From Deltaproteobacteria bacterium (GTDB taxonomy: Bacteria; Desulfobacterota; Binatia; UBA1149; JAJCZL01): a stretch of DNA of 64,000 bases. A model generated the notes under the pieces. That model worked only from the letters and a program-made list of their open reading frames with translations, did not search any database and had not been told where the DNA came from. Positions 26,211 to 35,675 of the stretch are shown piece by piece. The translations under genes were made by a program, and so were the position numbers. Where the stretch lies: NCBI GenBank assembly GCA_029262415.1, contig JAJCZL010000034.1, positions 1 to 64,000 of the forward strand, written 5' to 3'. Each line of letters begins with the position of its first letter. The stretch's first letter is position 1.

Positions 26211-26654
26211 ATGAAGGTCAGAGAACTGAGTCACTCCGATCGTAACTCCGTGTATTCGATCACGCCCGAGCGGACCATGATGGACGCCGTCCGTAAACTG
26301 GTCCATCACAATATCGGCGCGCTCCCGGTTTTGAACGAATCCGGCGAAAAACTGCTGGGAATCATCACTGAACGTGACGTTCTTCGCTTTTGTGCGAGCC
26401 AGAACCTCTCGTTGATGGAGAAGACCCCGGTCGGCGACATCATGACGACCGAAGTCTTCGTCGGGACCATGGATGATGACATCGAGTCGGTGATGCGCAC
26501 GATGACGCAACGACGAATCCGGCATTTGCCGATAATCGAGGACGGCCGTTTCGCCGATATCATCTCGATCGGCGATGTCGTGAAGGCGAAACTCGAGCAG
26601 TCCTCCGAAGAGAACAGCTACTTGCGCAAGTACGTCTCCGGCACCGGCTCTTAG
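26211..26654 (+). CDS. CBS-domain pair protein
   Basis: A 147-residue protein made of two CBS domains in tandem (about residues 10-65 and 78-135), each with the GxxxDV/ERDV landmarks (LGIITERDVLRF, DIISIGDVVKA). CBS pairs bind adenosine nucleotides and usually regulate a partner. There is no fused catalytic domain, so it is a stand-alone sensor module. The start at 26211 has GGGAGG nine bases upstream, and an open frame from 26139 is not needed. It is divergent from the heme operon (138 bp between the two starts) and might share its control region. Its partner is not evident. Confidence 0.88.
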   Translation: MKVRELSHSDRNSVYSITPERTMMDAVRKLVHHNIGALPVLNESGEKLLGIITERDVLRFCASQNLSLMEKTPVGDIMTTEVFVGTMDDDIESVMRTMTQRRIRHLPIIEDGRFADIISIGDVVKAKLEQSSEENSYLRKYVSGTGS

Positions 26655-26683
26655 CCCTCGCCTCGCGTGCCACGCGGCTGCGG

Positions 26684-28495
26684 TCACTCCGGGGTGTCGC
26701 CGGGGTCTTCCTGCTCGGAGGGTCCGCCCCCTGTTGCGAGGTTTTTCAGGCCGCTCCAGATCGAGCCGACCACGTCGGCGCCGCCCTTTAGGATCTCACC
26801 GGTTTTGCGTGCACTACCCTTTATGATCTTTGTCGTGGTGCGCGCGCCGCCGATCAGTAACTGCTCGGTAACGTCCGGGATCAGGTTGATCGCGGTCTCG
26901 GCAACCGCGCCTGGTGCGATCGCCGATTGTGGAGCGCGCACGTCGCCACTGAGGACGATGGGGATGTAGGTCCAGCGGTCTTTGTCGCGGATGTAGGGGA
27001 GCAGCATGCCCTTGGAAAAGAACTCGCGTCCTTTCTCGGGGTGAACTCCGGCCCACATCTCAGTTTCCAATGCGCCGTTAAAGCCGAGTGCACCGGTAAA
27101 GATCAGTTTCGCGTCGGGGCCGCCGATAACCATCTTGTCGGTACGGATAACGCGGTTGAGGATCAGCACGTTTCCGCCCGCGTCACTTATATTGAGGTCG
27201 CGGAAACTGCCCATCCCGGTAAGTTTCGCGATCTGACCCAGAACCGGGTTGCCATTGATCCTACCGCGTGGGAAGCGGACGTTGCCTTCAAGGAACAGAT
27301 TGTCGAGGAACACTTTTGGCAGTGTCCCGGTGCTCTTTAGCCGTACGTCGCAACTCATGGCGCCGGCAATACTTCCGAAACTGTCCTTCCACACCGGTTT
27401 GAGGATGTGCTCGGCTTTTGCGTGCGCGATCCTGAGATTTAGGTTGTACGCCCAGCCACGTTTGTTCAGATCGAGGTCGCCGGTGAGGTACAACGACCCG
27501 CCGGCGAGATCGGCTGTCGCCGAACCCGCGTAGATTCGATTGTGTTCCAACTCGGCACTGAGACGCACGTTCTCAAATACGCTGCGTAAGGTCTCCAGCC
27601 TGCCGACGCTGATGCGCGCATCCAGGTGGGGGATCTCGATCGGGCAAGGTGGTATGTCGCCCGTCCGCGGCGGCAATGGCAGCGGTACTGGGTTCAGGCC
27701 GTAGACCAACTCGGCGACGTTGAGCCGGTCGATCTCGGCATCGATCTTTAGCGGAGCGTCATCGGGCGTGAACGTGATGCGCGAGCGCATGTTGATCGGC
27801 TCGGCGCGCGTCAGCTCCAGGCGCGCGTCGAAGAACAAGTCGAACGGCCGGTTGGCGACGATGTGCGAAGCTCGGATGTCGACGTTCGAGAAAATAATTT
27901 CAAGCGGTAGTTCTCGATCGGTACTGTCGTCGAAGTAGTGGAGCGAGCCGTTGCGGACGTCGAGTGTTTCGACGAGGACTTGCTCACCCATCATCGCAGA
28001 TCCGGACTCGTCGCTGATCGTGAGCTGGTGCCACGGGAGCAGGGAGTCGGTGTTGAACTGCCCTTGTTTGTTCTTATGCAGGGCGATGATGGCACCGACG
28101 AGTTTGACCTCCTGGATGACGATTTTGCCTTGGAACAGCCTGGTCAGGTCCAGGCGCACCGCCACCCGTTCGGCGGTGATGAAGTCACGGTAGTGGCGTG
28201 GAAATTCGACGTCATCCGACATCGAGAAGCCGTCGAGATAGACACCGTCCAAGCCGATGCTGAACTCGTGAAACGTGATGCTGCGTCCGAGATAGTTCTC
28301 CAGCGGCGGGAGCAGGTTCTTCTTGATCCACTGGGGAGTTGCCCAATAGGAGATTGCGACCGCCGGCACCAGTACCGCAAGCGACGCAGCGAGCATAAAG
28401 CCCGCTACGAACATACGCATAAAGATTTTGCCAGGCATCGGTCTGTTGAGGCCCACCCCGTCGAGGGACGGAACCGTCTCGCCGCTATCCAACAT
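26684..28495 (-). CDS. AsmA-like/DUF748-type membrane-anchored protein
   Basis: A 603-residue protein with an N-terminal membrane anchor (FMRMFVAGFMLAASLAVLVPAVAISYW, about residues 24-50), then a long beta-rich periplasmic region. The opening IKKNLLPPLENYLGRSITFHEFSIGLDGVYLDGFSM, the repeating pattern VRLDLTRLFQGKIVIQEVKLVGA and the C-terminal FTGALGFNGALETEMWAG match AsmA/TamB-like proteins that move or order lipids between membranes. Near the C terminus an amphipathic tail (VTEQLLIGGARTTTKIIKGSARKTGEILKGG) is present. ATG 28495 is used, though ATG 28438 would also leave the anchor intact. It is convergent with the CBS gene and divergent from the DUF255 gene. Confidence 0.78.
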   Translation of the reverse strand: MLDSGETVPSLDGVGLNRPMPGKIFMRMFVAGFMLAASLAVLVPAVAISYWATPQWIKKNLLPPLENYLGRSITFHEFSIGLDGVYLDGFSMSDDVEFPRHYRDFITAERVAVRLDLTRLFQGKIVIQEVKLVGAIIALHKNKQGQFNTDSLLPWHQLTISDESGSAMMGEQVLVETLDVRNGSLHYFDDSTDRELPLEIIFSNVDIRASHIVANRPFDLFFDARLELTRAEPINMRSRITFTPDDAPLKIDAEIDRLNVAELVYGLNPVPLPLPPRTGDIPPCPIEIPHLDARISVGRLETLRSVFENVRLSAELEHNRIYAGSATADLAGGSLYLTGDLDLNKRGWAYNLNLRIAHAKAEHILKPVWKDSFGSIAGAMSCDVRLKSTGTLPKVFLDNLFLEGNVRFPRGRINGNPVLGQIAKLTGMGSFRDLNISDAGGNVLILNRVIRTDKMVIGGPDAKLIFTGALGFNGALETEMWAGVHPEKGREFFSKGMLLPYIRDKDRWTYIPIVLSGDVRAPQSAIAPGAVAETAINLIPDVTEQLLIGGARTTTKIIKGSARKTGEILKGGADVVGSIWSGLKNLATGGGPSEQEDPGDTPE

Positions 28496-28659
28496 TGCAA
28501 GTTCCGAACCAGCCGTTTCGGAGGTGACAGCTGCGCGGAACTTCGCGCATACGCTCGTTGTACGGCTCGGCTTTTGCGCCGACACCGGCTAAGTCGCGTA
28601 GTCCGCTTTGCGTGCTGATTGGCCTGTGATCGACGAATGGGGCAAAGTTGGGCGCTCTA

Positions 28660-31029
28660 ATGCAAAGTACCTTGCAACTTCGGCTGTTCGTTTCGCTTTG
28701 TGTGCTGGTATGCGCGGCGTCCTGCCGTGGCGGTAATGGAGCCGAATCGGTGTCGGTTCTCGAAAGCGCCGAGCGCGATCCCGTACAACGCGACTGGGCG
28801 GTGCCCGAATCGAGTCCGGGTGGACAGAGATACGGCGAAGAGCTGCAGGCCGGACTCGCGCGCGAACTCGCCGTCAAAGAAGCGGGCTACCTGCCGCGCA
28901 CCGAGCACAAAAACGAGGACGGGTCCCCGGTCTATACCAATCGACTGATCCGCGAGACCTCTCCCTACCTGCTCCAGCATGCGCACAACCCGGTGAACTG
29001 GTACGCCTGGGGTGAAGAAGCGTTTGCGGACGCAGAACGCCTCGATCGTCCGGTATTGCTGAGCGTAGGCTATTCGACGTGCCACTGGTGCCACGTGATG
29101 GAGCGGGAGAGCTTCGAAGACGAAGAGATCGCCGCGTTTATCAATGCCAACTACATTCCGATCAAAGTAGATCGCGAGGAACGCCCCGACATCGACGGTG
29201 TCTACATGGATGCTGTACGTATACTTTCGGGCGGCGGCGGATGGCCGATGACGGTCATCATGACGCCGGCGGGCCGACCGTTTTTCGGGGGAACCTACTT
29301 CCCCGCTCGAGATGGAGACCGTGGTGCACGCAGCGGTTTCTTATCAATCCTGCGCTATTTCGCCGCGCAGTACGCCGACAACCGTGACGAACTGCTGGAG
29401 CGCGCTGAGGAGATAACCCAGCGAATTCAGCGCCAGGCAGCGGTGGAGTCCGCGGCAGGTATCCCCGGGGCGCACGCCTTCGATGAAGCACTGGTGCGGC
29501 TCAAAGGATCCTACGACGATGCAAACGGTGGTTTCGGACGCGCGCCGAAGTTTCCGCGCAGTGTGACCCTTGAGCTTCTTATGCGGATTCACCGCCGCAC
29601 CGGCGATGAAGATGCGCTGCGGATGACGGTCAATACGCTCAAAAAAATGGCCGACGGAGGGATGCGCGATCACGTCGGCGGTGGATTCCACCGCTATTCG
29701 ACCGATGCCAAGTGGCTGGTTCCTCACTTTGAGAAAATGCTCTACGACAACGCGTTATTGGCGGTGGCGTATCTCGACGCCTACCAGATCACCGGTGAGG
29801 CCTCCTTTGCGGAGGTCGCGCGCACGACACTCGACTACGTGCTTCGCGAGATGACGGATGAGCGCGGTGGTTTTTACTCGGCGACCGACGCCGACAGTCC
29901 CACTCCCGGGGGTCACGAAGAGGAAGGATGGTTTTTCACTTGGACGCCGGAAGAACTCGAAGAGGTTCTCGGTTCACGCGAAGCGAAGGTTTTTGCGGCT
30001 TATTACAACGTTACGGCCCAGGGAAATTTCGAGGGTCGCAGCATTTTGCACGTGACCAAGAACCGGCAGGACTTCGCTGCCGCGCAAGGGCTCTCGCCCG
30101 AAAGCTTGGATAAGAAGCTGAGCGCCGCGCGTAAGCTGCTGTACACTGCGCGCGCGAAACGGCCGCCGCCGGGGAAGGATACCAAGATCCTTACCTCATG
30201 GAACGGTCTGATGATTTCCGCGCTCGCGCGCGGAGCGCGCGTTCTCAACGAGCCCGCCTACGCCAAAGCAGCACTCCGTGCTGCCGTTTTCATCGACGGT
30301 GACTTGAAGGACGGTAAGCGTTTGCAACGGAGCTGGCGCGCCGGGATCGCCAAGCACAATGGTGTTCTGGACGATTACGCCTTCTTTGCGGCTGGGCTAC
30401 TCGATTTGTACGAGACCACCCACGATACCCGCTGGCTCGCCGAAGCGGTTGCTTTGCAAATCGAGCTGCGCGAGTCGTTTTGGGACCACGAAAAGGCCGG
30501 CTACTTCTTTACCCCGGTCGACGGCGAGCGGCTGCTCACACGCGAGAAGCCCTACTACGACGGAGCCGAGCCGTCGGGTAACTCGGTTGCGTTGCTCAAC
30601 CTGTTGCGCCTCTACGAGCTGACCACCAACGAGGGGTATCTGCAGATGGCCGAGAAGTCGCTGAAGGCGTTCGGCACCTATCTCGAGCGTGCCTCGATCG
30701 CTGTCCCACGGATGATGGGTGCGCTGGATTTCTACCTCGATTCGCCAAAAGAGATTGTGCTGGTTTCTAAAGGTGGAAAAGCCGACTTCTCGCCGTTCCT
30801 CGGCGAACTGGCCGCGCGTTATCTGCCCAACTGTGTTTTGGCTGTGACCGAAGAAGGTGAGGCGGCCGATAAACTCGCACGCTTGGTCCCTTTGGTCGAA
30901 GGGAAAACCGCGATCGCCGGCAAGCCGACTGCCTATGTCTGCGAGAAACGCACGTGCAAGCTGCCTACCAACGACCCTGAAGTATTTGCGAAGCAAATCT
31001 CGACAGTGGTCCCGCTCGCCGACCGCTGA
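28660..31029 (+). CDS. Thioredoxin-domain (DUF255, YyaL/SSP411-like) protein, predicted lipoprotein
   Basis: A 789-residue protein with a lipoprotein signal (cysteine at residue 22 in LVCAASC). The N-terminal DUF255 thioredoxin-like domain starts near residue 100 ([22 protein letters not shown]) and has the CHWC redox motif in [16 protein letters not shown] near residue 141, then [13 protein letters not shown]. The rest is an alpha/alpha-toroid of the N-acylglucosamine-epimerase type ([41 protein letters not shown]). The family is widespread, usually cytoplasmic and of unproven activity; export of this copy to the envelope is notable. It stands alone upstream of arsS, which converges on it. 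Confidence 0.88.
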   Translation: MQSTLQLRLFVSLCVLVCAASCRGGNGAESVSVLESAERDPVQRDWAVPESSPGGQRYGEELQAGLARELAVKEAGYLPRTEHKNEDGSPVYTNRLIRETSPYLLQHAHNPVNWYAWGEEAFADAERLDRPVLLSVGYSTCHWCHVMERESFEDEEIAAFINANYIPIKVDREERPDIDGVYMDAVRILSGGGGWPMTVIMTPAGRPFFGGTYFPARDGDRGARSGFLSILRYFAAQYADNRDELLERAEEITQRIQRQAAVESAAGIPGAHAFDEALVRLKGSYDDANGGFGRAPKFPRSVTLELLMRIHRRTGDEDALRMTVNTLKKMADGGMRDHVGGGFHRYSTDAKWLVPHFEKMLYDNALLAVAYLDAYQITGEASFAEVARTTLDYVLREMTDERGGFYSATDADSPTPGGHEEEGWFFTWTPEELEEVLGSREAKVFAAYYNVTAQGNFEGRSILHVTKNRQDFAAAQGLSPESLDKKLSAARKLLYTARAKRPPPGKDTKILTSWNGLMISALARGARVLNEPAYAKAALRAAVFIDGDLKDGKRLQRSWRAGIAKHNGVLDDYAFFAAGLLDLYETTHDTRWLAEAVALQIELRESFWDHEKAGYFFTPVDGERLLTREKPYYDGAEPSGNSVALLNLLRLYELTTNEGYLQMAEKSLKAFGTYLERASIAVPRMMGALDFYLDSPKEIVLVSKGGKADFSPFLGELAARYLPNCVLAVTEEGEAADKLARLVPLVEGKTAIAGKPTAYVCEKRTCKLPTNDPEVFAKQISTVVPLADR

Positions 31030-31080
31030 GCCGCGCGCCAGTCCGAGTGCCCGCCCGTGTGCGGCCTGCGCTACGCCGCG

Positions 31081-32121
31081 TCAGCGGCTAAGTTCGCCGC
31101 CGCAGCTCGATCCCGCGCCGGCCGTGCATCCAAAGCAGTGTGTCCCGGTGGCGATGCGTGCATTGGTGAAAGCACAGAGTGATTCGATGTCGTAGATCGA
31201 GACGCCTGCTGCACGGCCGGCGCCTTCGTACCGGCTATTTGCGGGTCGAGCGGGGATTTCCAGCATCTGGTTGAAGTCGCAGTCAAAGACCGTGCCGTCC
31301 CAGCCGATACTGATCAGCTCTTTACACATCACGCCGTCCACGGTCGCGGGGTTGAAGTGATTGACGAGCAGACTCATGTAACTTTCGAGTTCTCCGCTAC
31401 GCACCAACTGCTCCGAGAAGCGTTTGATGGGCATATTGGTGATCGTGAACAGCCTGTGAAACTGGATGCCGAACAAGCGCTCGAGTTCTTCGTGGTACTT
31501 GGCCTCCAACCCGGCCTGCGCGGGCGGTAGTGATGCGCCGAGTGGGTTGTAGACCAAGTTCAGAGCCAAGCACGAATTCGGCATACCGTATCCGAGTGCG
31601 TTGAGTTCTCGTAGTGCGTCGACGGACTTGCCAAACACCCCGACGCCGCGTTGCATATCGACGTTTTCGGCGGTGTAGCAAGGCAGCGAACAGATCAATT
31701 CGACGCCGTTCTCGCGGTAGAACTCGGGTAGGTACTCCATGTCAGGCTCGTAGAGGACGGTCAGGTTGCATCTGACCATCACGTGTATGCCGAGAGCCCG
31801 CGCGGATTCGACTAGGTAAGCGAAACTTGGATTCAGCTCGGGGGCACCACCGGTAAGGTCGATGGCCTCGATCCAGCCGCCCGACCCGCTCCGGCCGGCC
31901 AGCTCGATGATTCTCTCGGCGGTGGCCGGCGTCATAATTTCGCTACGTTTCGGCCCGGCTTCGACGTGGCAGTGGTGACAGGCCTGATTGCACAGTTTGC
32001 CGACATTGACCTGAAGGGTCTTGACCGACCGCCGTTCGAGGTGCGGAAAACCGTATCGCCTAAGCTCGGTGTCGAATCTCTGCAGGGGGAAGTCGGGCTG
32101 CTTTATCGCGGGTTGGTTCAA
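31081..32121 (-). CDS. arsS: Arsenosugar biosynthesis radical SAM protein ArsS
   Basis: A 346-residue radical SAM enzyme of the ArsS type, which attaches the 5'-deoxyadenosyl group to methylated arsenicals in arsenosugar synthesis. It has the CxxxCxxC cluster motif in KLCNQACHHCHVEAGPKRSE near residues 43-62, the DLTGGAPELNP SAM region near residue 90, the conserved MPIKRFSEQL segment, and a C-terminal cysteine cluster (CFGCTAGAGSSCGG) typical of the DUF3641 part of ArsS. It is divergent from arsM, and the two share a 259-bp intergenic region. Their pairing supports arsenic methylation to arsenosugars rather than a plain efflux system; no arsB or arsC is in the window. Confidence 0.95.
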   Translation of the reverse strand: MNQPAIKQPDFPLQRFDTELRRYGFPHLERRSVKTLQVNVGKLCNQACHHCHVEAGPKRSEIMTPATAERIIELAGRSGSGGWIEAIDLTGGAPELNPSFAYLVESARALGIHVMVRCNLTVLYEPDMEYLPEFYRENGVELICSLPCYTAENVDMQRGVGVFGKSVDALRELNALGYGMPNSCLALNLVYNPLGASLPPAQAGLEAKYHEELERLFGIQFHRLFTITNMPIKRFSEQLVRSGELESYMSLLVNHFNPATVDGVMCKELISIGWDGTVFDCDFNQMLEIPARPANSRYEGAGRAAGVSIYDIESLCAFTNARIATGTHCFGCTAGAGSSCGGELSR

Positions 32122-32145
32122 TTGAAACTGCGCCGTATCCGGAAT

Positions 32146-32329
32146 TTACCTGTATCACTGCTGGTGCCATCCGACCAGGCACGCACGATCAGGCAAGCCG
32201 GGCCCCGGCGGGCTTGCTCGTCGACGACCAAGCAGCCGGGGCCCGCGGCCCCGAAAGACTGGGGGTTAGTCTTCCAGGGCTACCTTACCTGTCCAGCTTC
32301 TACGGGTTGGATCTGGGAAAGTTACCTGT
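32146..32329. promoter_or_regulatory. Three copies of TTACCTGT in the arsS/arsM divergent promoter region
   Basis: The octamer TTACCTGT is found at 32146-32153, 32285-32292 and 32322-32329, all in the same orientation. The first lies just upstream of the arsS start and the last two lie 90 and 52 bases before the arsM start. Three exact copies in under 200 bases of a GC-rich genome are unlikely by chance, so they may be operators of a shared regulator. No arsR-like gene is in the window. Confidence 0.4.
32199..32245. repeat. 11-bp perfect inverted repeat in the arsS/arsM intergenic region
   Basis: CGGGCCCCGGC at 32199-32209 is the exact reverse complement of GCCGGGGCCCG at 32235-32245, with 25 bases between. 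The loop includes a second smaller hairpin (GGCTTGCTCG region). This would form a very stable structure in the arsM leader on the + strand or in the arsS leader on the - strand. No U tract follows. Confidence 0.6.
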
Positions 32330-32380
32330 GGAAGTAACGCATCAGCGCCGCACGCGTAGGGTTTGGAGATGGGGAAAATA

Positions 32381-33490
32381 ATGGCATTACTCAACGTGGA
32401 AACGGCGGTTGCCGACCGTTACTCGAGCGCAGCCGGTGAGCGTGAGGCGGCGCTCTGCTGTCCGGTAACCTATGATCGCAAGTACCTGGCGGCGATTCCC
32501 AGCGACATCATTGAGCGCGACTACGGTTGTGGCGATCCCAGCGCGCATCTGCGCGAGGGCGAAACCGTCCTCGACCTGGGCTCGGGCACCGGCAAAATCT
32601 GTTTTATCGCCTCTCAGGTCGTCGGTCCCAGCGGGCGGGTGATCGGCATCGACATGAACCGTGAGATGCTTGCACTCGCGCGTTCCTGTAGCCCCAAGGT
32701 TGCTGCAGCTATCGGCTACGACAACGTGCGTTTCTACGAGGGCAAGATCCAAGACCTTCGCTTTGATCCGGCGCAACTCACCGCCTACCTGGCCGATCAC
32801 CCGGTAAGTGACAGCCAAGACGCTTTGTCGCTGGATGCTTTCGTCGCCCGGCAAAAAGCCGACAGCCCGCTGATCGCTGACCACAGCGTCGACGTGGTGG
32901 TGTCAAACTGCGTGCTCAACCTCGTCGGTGGGCGCGACAAGCCGCAGCTGTTCGCCGAGATCTATCGCGTGACCAAGAACGGCGGCCGCGTTGTCATCTC
33001 CGACATTGTCAGTGACCAAGATATTCCGGAGCATATGCAGCAAGACGCCGAGCTTTGGAGCGGCTGCATTTCCGGTGCTCTGCGCGAGGACGAGTTTGTC
33101 CAAGCCTTCGTCCGCGCAGGTTTTCACGGTGTGCGTATCCTTGCCAGGGACCAGCGCCCCTGGCAGACCGTTGAAGGCATCGAGTTCCGCTCGCTGACGG
33201 TGGAGGCATTCAAGGGCAAAGCGGGCGCTTGTATCGAGAGCAATCGGGAGGTTATCTACAAAGGCCCGTTTTCTGAGGTTGCCGACGACGACGGCCACCG
33301 CATCGGCCGCGGGGTGCGTACGGCTGTCTGTGACAAGACTTTCCAGCTGCTTATGCGCGAGCCTTACCAGGGTATGTTCGAATCTGTTCAGCCGCTGGTG
33401 GAGGTCGCGCTCGGCGGGCGTGCCGTGGGTGAGAGCCAAGGCGAGGAGTGCCGCCCAACCACTGAGAAGAACTCGGGGAGTTGCTGCTAA
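32381..33490 (+). CDS. arsM: Arsenite methyltransferase ArsM
   Basis: A 369-residue SAM-dependent methyltransferase that methylates arsenite. The SAM site is VLDLGSGTGKICF near residues 63-75. The three cysteines that bind As(III) are present: Cys50 in YGCGDP, Cys177 in VVSNCVLNLV and Cys229 in WSGCISGAL. The C-terminal NSGSCC ending is the CC tail seen in many ArsM proteins. The ATG at 32381 has a GGGG block before it; an ATG at 32369 lies too close to its GGAG. It is divergent from arsS, with which it would make methylated arsenic for arsenosugar formation. Expression may be shared through the repeats between them. The next gene is 110 bases downstream, after a hairpin. Confidence 0.95.
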   Translation: MALLNVETAVADRYSSAAGEREAALCCPVTYDRKYLAAIPSDIIERDYGCGDPSAHLREGETVLDLGSGTGKICFIASQVVGPSGRVIGIDMNREMLALARSCSPKVAAAIGYDNVRFYEGKIQDLRFDPAQLTAYLADHPVSDSQDALSLDAFVARQKADSPLIADHSVDVVVSNCVLNLVGGRDKPQLFAEIYRVTKNGGRVVISDIVSDQDIPEHMQQDAELWSGCISGALREDEFVQAFVRAGFHGVRILARDQRPWQTVEGIEFRSLTVEAFKGKAGACIESNREVIYKGPFSEVADDDGHRIGRGVRTAVCDKTFQLLMREPYQGMFESVQPLVEVALGGRAVGESQGEECRPTTEKNSGSCC

Positions 33491-33550
33491 GAACCCCCGT
33501 TCTCCGCCCCGTCCTCACTATGTTCGCCCTCGCCGGCGGTGTATAAGCCG

Positions 33551-33574
33551 GTTGCGGCCGTAACCGGCCGCAAC
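33551..33574 (+). terminator. Perfect 10-bp hairpin between arsM and the ECF sigma gene
   Basis: GTTGCGGCCG (33551-33560), loop TAAC, then CGGCCGCAAC (33565-33574). The stem is perfect and 10 bp long with a 4-base loop. Only two T residues follow, so it is not a classic intrinsic terminator; it may terminate weakly, stabilise the arsM transcript or be a regulatory structure ahead of the sigma factor gene. Confidence 0.4.
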
Positions 33575-33600
33575 TTCATGCGTAGAGCAAGAGCGCCAAG

Positions 33601-34137
33601 ATGAGTGCCCCGGGCGAGTTGGCCGCGTTGATGGCCGCCGCACAGCAGGGCGACGAGCAGGCCTACCGAGCCCTTCTTGAGGCGGTGCAGCCTGTGGTTT
33701 TTCGCTACCTGAGGCGCCGCCTCTCCAGTGACGCTGCGGCCGAGGACGTCGGCCAGGATGTTTTGCTGACTGTGCACCGTGTGCGACATACCTACGAGCC
33801 CTCGCGGCCTTTCGAGCCTTGGCTTTACTCGATCGCGAAGAGCCGCATGATTGACCACCTGCGCAAAGAGAAGCGGCTGAAGTCGTGGCAGATCTCCGTT
33901 GATGTGCTCCCGGAAGTCTCTGGTGAGCTTGCTGTCCGCGGTATGGATGCACTGAAGGACGCGGTCGCGGCGTTGCCGCCCACTCAGCGCGAAGCCTTTA
34001 AGATGCTCAAGGTCGAGGGGCTCAGTACCGAAGAAGCCGCCGAACGCGCGGGGGTTTCGGTTTCGGCGTTAAAAGTTCGTGCGCACCGTGCTTACACCGC
34101 GGTCAAACGCGCCGTGGTTCCGGACTCAGAAGATTAG
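33601..34137 (+). CDS. ECF-type RNA polymerase sigma factor
   Basis: A 178-residue sigma70-family factor with only regions 2 and 4. Region 2 is recognisable as RRLSSDAAAEDVGQDVLLTVHRVRHTYEPSRPFEPWLYSIAKSRMIDHLRK near residues 40-92, and region 4 as LPPTQREAFKMLKVEGLSTEEAAERAGVSVSALKVRAHRA near residues 125-165. It is followed without a gap by the NrsF-like gene, its probable anti-sigma factor; the stop TAG is directly followed by the ATG. Extracytoplasmic signals in general are the usual input of such pairs. Its target regulon is unknown. Confidence 0.92.
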   Translation: MSAPGELAALMAAAQQGDEQAYRALLEAVQPVVFRYLRRRLSSDAAAEDVGQDVLLTVHRVRHTYEPSRPFEPWLYSIAKSRMIDHLRKEKRLKSWQISVDVLPEVSGELAVRGMDALKDAVAALPPTQREAFKMLKVEGLSTEEAAERAGVSVSALKVRAHRAYTAVKRAVVPDSED

Positions 34138-34818
34138 ATGTCGAAGACCCAAGAACATCCCGGCGGTGCCGCCCGTGGCGACCTGATCGATCGACTGGTC
34201 GCCGATCTCAAGCCGGTTGAAGCGATCAAGACGGCGCGTCTGTACGCGATCTGTTTCGGTATCCAGGCGCTGGTGGCAGTCATTGCGTTCTGGAGTTTCG
34301 GCCTCGGTGTTGAGTCTCTTGCCCGCTTGGGTGATCCGGTCTACTTGCTGTTGATCGGGGTCTTGGCCTCGAGTGCGGCTGCGTGCACGCTTGTAGCGCT
34401 ACGAAGCGCAATCCCCGGGCGTGGCGTGGCACGGCCGATATCCGTCGTTTTGCTGCTCGTGCCGGTGTTACTCGCTGCCGGTGTGTCCGCGACCTCGCCT
34501 TGGGGCGGCGCCTGGCCGGGGATGCTCCCGTTGTTGGCGAGCGGCAAGATGTGTATGGCGAAGATCAGCGGTATCGCGGTGTTTCCGTGGCTCGCGATGC
34601 TGTTTGTCTTGCGCTGGCTCGCGCCTCTGCGCGAGTTGGCGACCGGGATGTTCATCGGCCTTGCCGCGTTCTTGCTCGGTGCCTTTGCGGTGCAGTTTAC
34701 TTGCAACGTCAACGACCACTATCATCTCGCGTTTGCGCACTACGCCCCGGTCATTCTTGGCACCATCGCTGCCGGCGCTATTTCTGCGGCTGTATTGCGG
34801 CGTGGTCGGTCAAACTAG
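34138..34818 (+). CDS. NrsF (DUF1109)-like membrane anti-sigma factor
   Basis: A 226-residue, six-span membrane protein. Its cytoplasmic N terminus (about residues 1-40) contains DLIDRLVADLKPVEAIKTARLY, the sigma-contact region of DUF1109 anti-sigma factors. Hydrophobic segments follow, and the last (HYHLAFAHYAPVILGTIAAGAISAAVL) matches the C-terminal helix and loop of the family. A periplasmic histidine/cysteine-bearing loop (MCMAKISG, FTCNVNDHYHLAFAH) might sense redox or metal signals. It starts directly after the sigma gene's stop codon, which supports co-regulation. Confidence 0.85.
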   Translation: MSKTQEHPGGAARGDLIDRLVADLKPVEAIKTARLYAICFGIQALVAVIAFWSFGLGVESLARLGDPVYLLLIGVLASSAAACTLVALRSAIPGRGVARPISVVLLLVPVLLAAGVSATSPWGGAWPGMLPLLASGKMCMAKISGIAVFPWLAMLFVLRWLAPLRELATGMFIGLAAFLLGAFAVQFTCNVNDHYHLAFAHYAPVILGTIAAGAISAAVLRRGRSN

Positions 34819-34894
34819 CCGCCAAACCGTTGAGTGCGCTGTGGCGGTGCACTAGATGTACCAACAGCGGCCCTATCGGCCCTGGAGGTAGCCA

Positions 34895-35662
34895 ATGGAT
34901 TTGCAGGGAAAAGCCGCGCTGGTGACCGGCGGGGCGGTCGGCACCGGCCGCGCGATCGCGCTGGATTTGGCCCGTCGGGGCTGCAACGTCGCGGTAACCT
35001 ATTCCAAGTCACGTGCTGAGGCCGAAGCGACCGCCGGGGAGGTCGAGGCTGCCGGGGTTAAGGGCCTTGCGGTGGCAGGCAACGTTCGCGAGGCCGAGGC
35101 CATCGACGCGGCAACCAGGCGAGTCGTTGATACCTTCGGTCGTCTCGATGTGCTGGTCAACAACGCGGGTGTGACTGAGTTCATCTCGCACGGTGACCTC
35201 GATTCGGTTACCGGCGAAGTTTGGGAGCGCCTTCTCGGCACCAATCTGATCGGCGCGTTTAACTCGGTGCGGGCTGCACGCGAGGCGCTTGCAGCCCACG
35301 ATGCCGGCTGTGTGATCAACATTTCGAGTATCGCCGGGGTTTACGCTATCGGAAGCTCTATCCCGTACTGCGCCTCAAAAGCCGCGCTCAACAGCATCAC
35401 GGTAACGTTGGCGCGAGCGCTCGCGCCGAAGATTCGCGTAAACGCCGTTGCGCCCGGCTATATCGATACGCGCTGGTGGAAAGAACGCGACAACTACGAG
35501 CCGATTAAGCAGATGGCTGTGCAGGCGACTCCGCTCAAGCGCGTGTGCACGGCCGAGGATGTCGCACGGATCGCGATGAATCTGATCGATGCGGAGACGA
35601 TCACCGGACAGATCCTGGTCGCTGACGGCGGGTTCGGTATCGCCGCCGGTTTACCGGTCTGA
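34895..35662 (+). CDS. Short-chain dehydrogenase/reductase
   Basis: A 255-residue classical SDR. The cofactor motif is TGGAVGTGRAIA near residues 11-22, the NNAGV motif is near residue 89, the catalytic serine is in INISSIAGVY near residue 141, and the YxxxK pair is Tyr155/Lys159 in PYCASKAALN. Ser-Tyr-Lys are all present. The strand after beta-2 (TYSKSRAEA) favours NADP(H). It may be a beta-ketoacyl-ACP/CoA reductase or alcohol dehydrogenase. ATG 34895 is preceded by GGAGG. The acyl-CoA ligase begins 13 bases after it, so both are probably in one transcript for lipid or acid metabolism. Confidence 0.9.
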   Translation: MDLQGKAALVTGGAVGTGRAIALDLARRGCNVAVTYSKSRAEAEATAGEVEAAGVKGLAVAGNVREAEAIDAATRRVVDTFGRLDVLVNNAGVTEFISHGDLDSVTGEVWERLLGTNLIGAFNSVRAAREALAAHDAGCVINISSIAGVYAIGSSIPYCASKAALNSITVTLARALAPKIRVNAVAPGYIDTRWWKERDNYEPIKQMAVQATPLKRVCTAEDVARIAMNLIDAETITGQILVADGGFGIAAGLPV

Positions 35663-35675
35663 GGAGAAGACGCGT

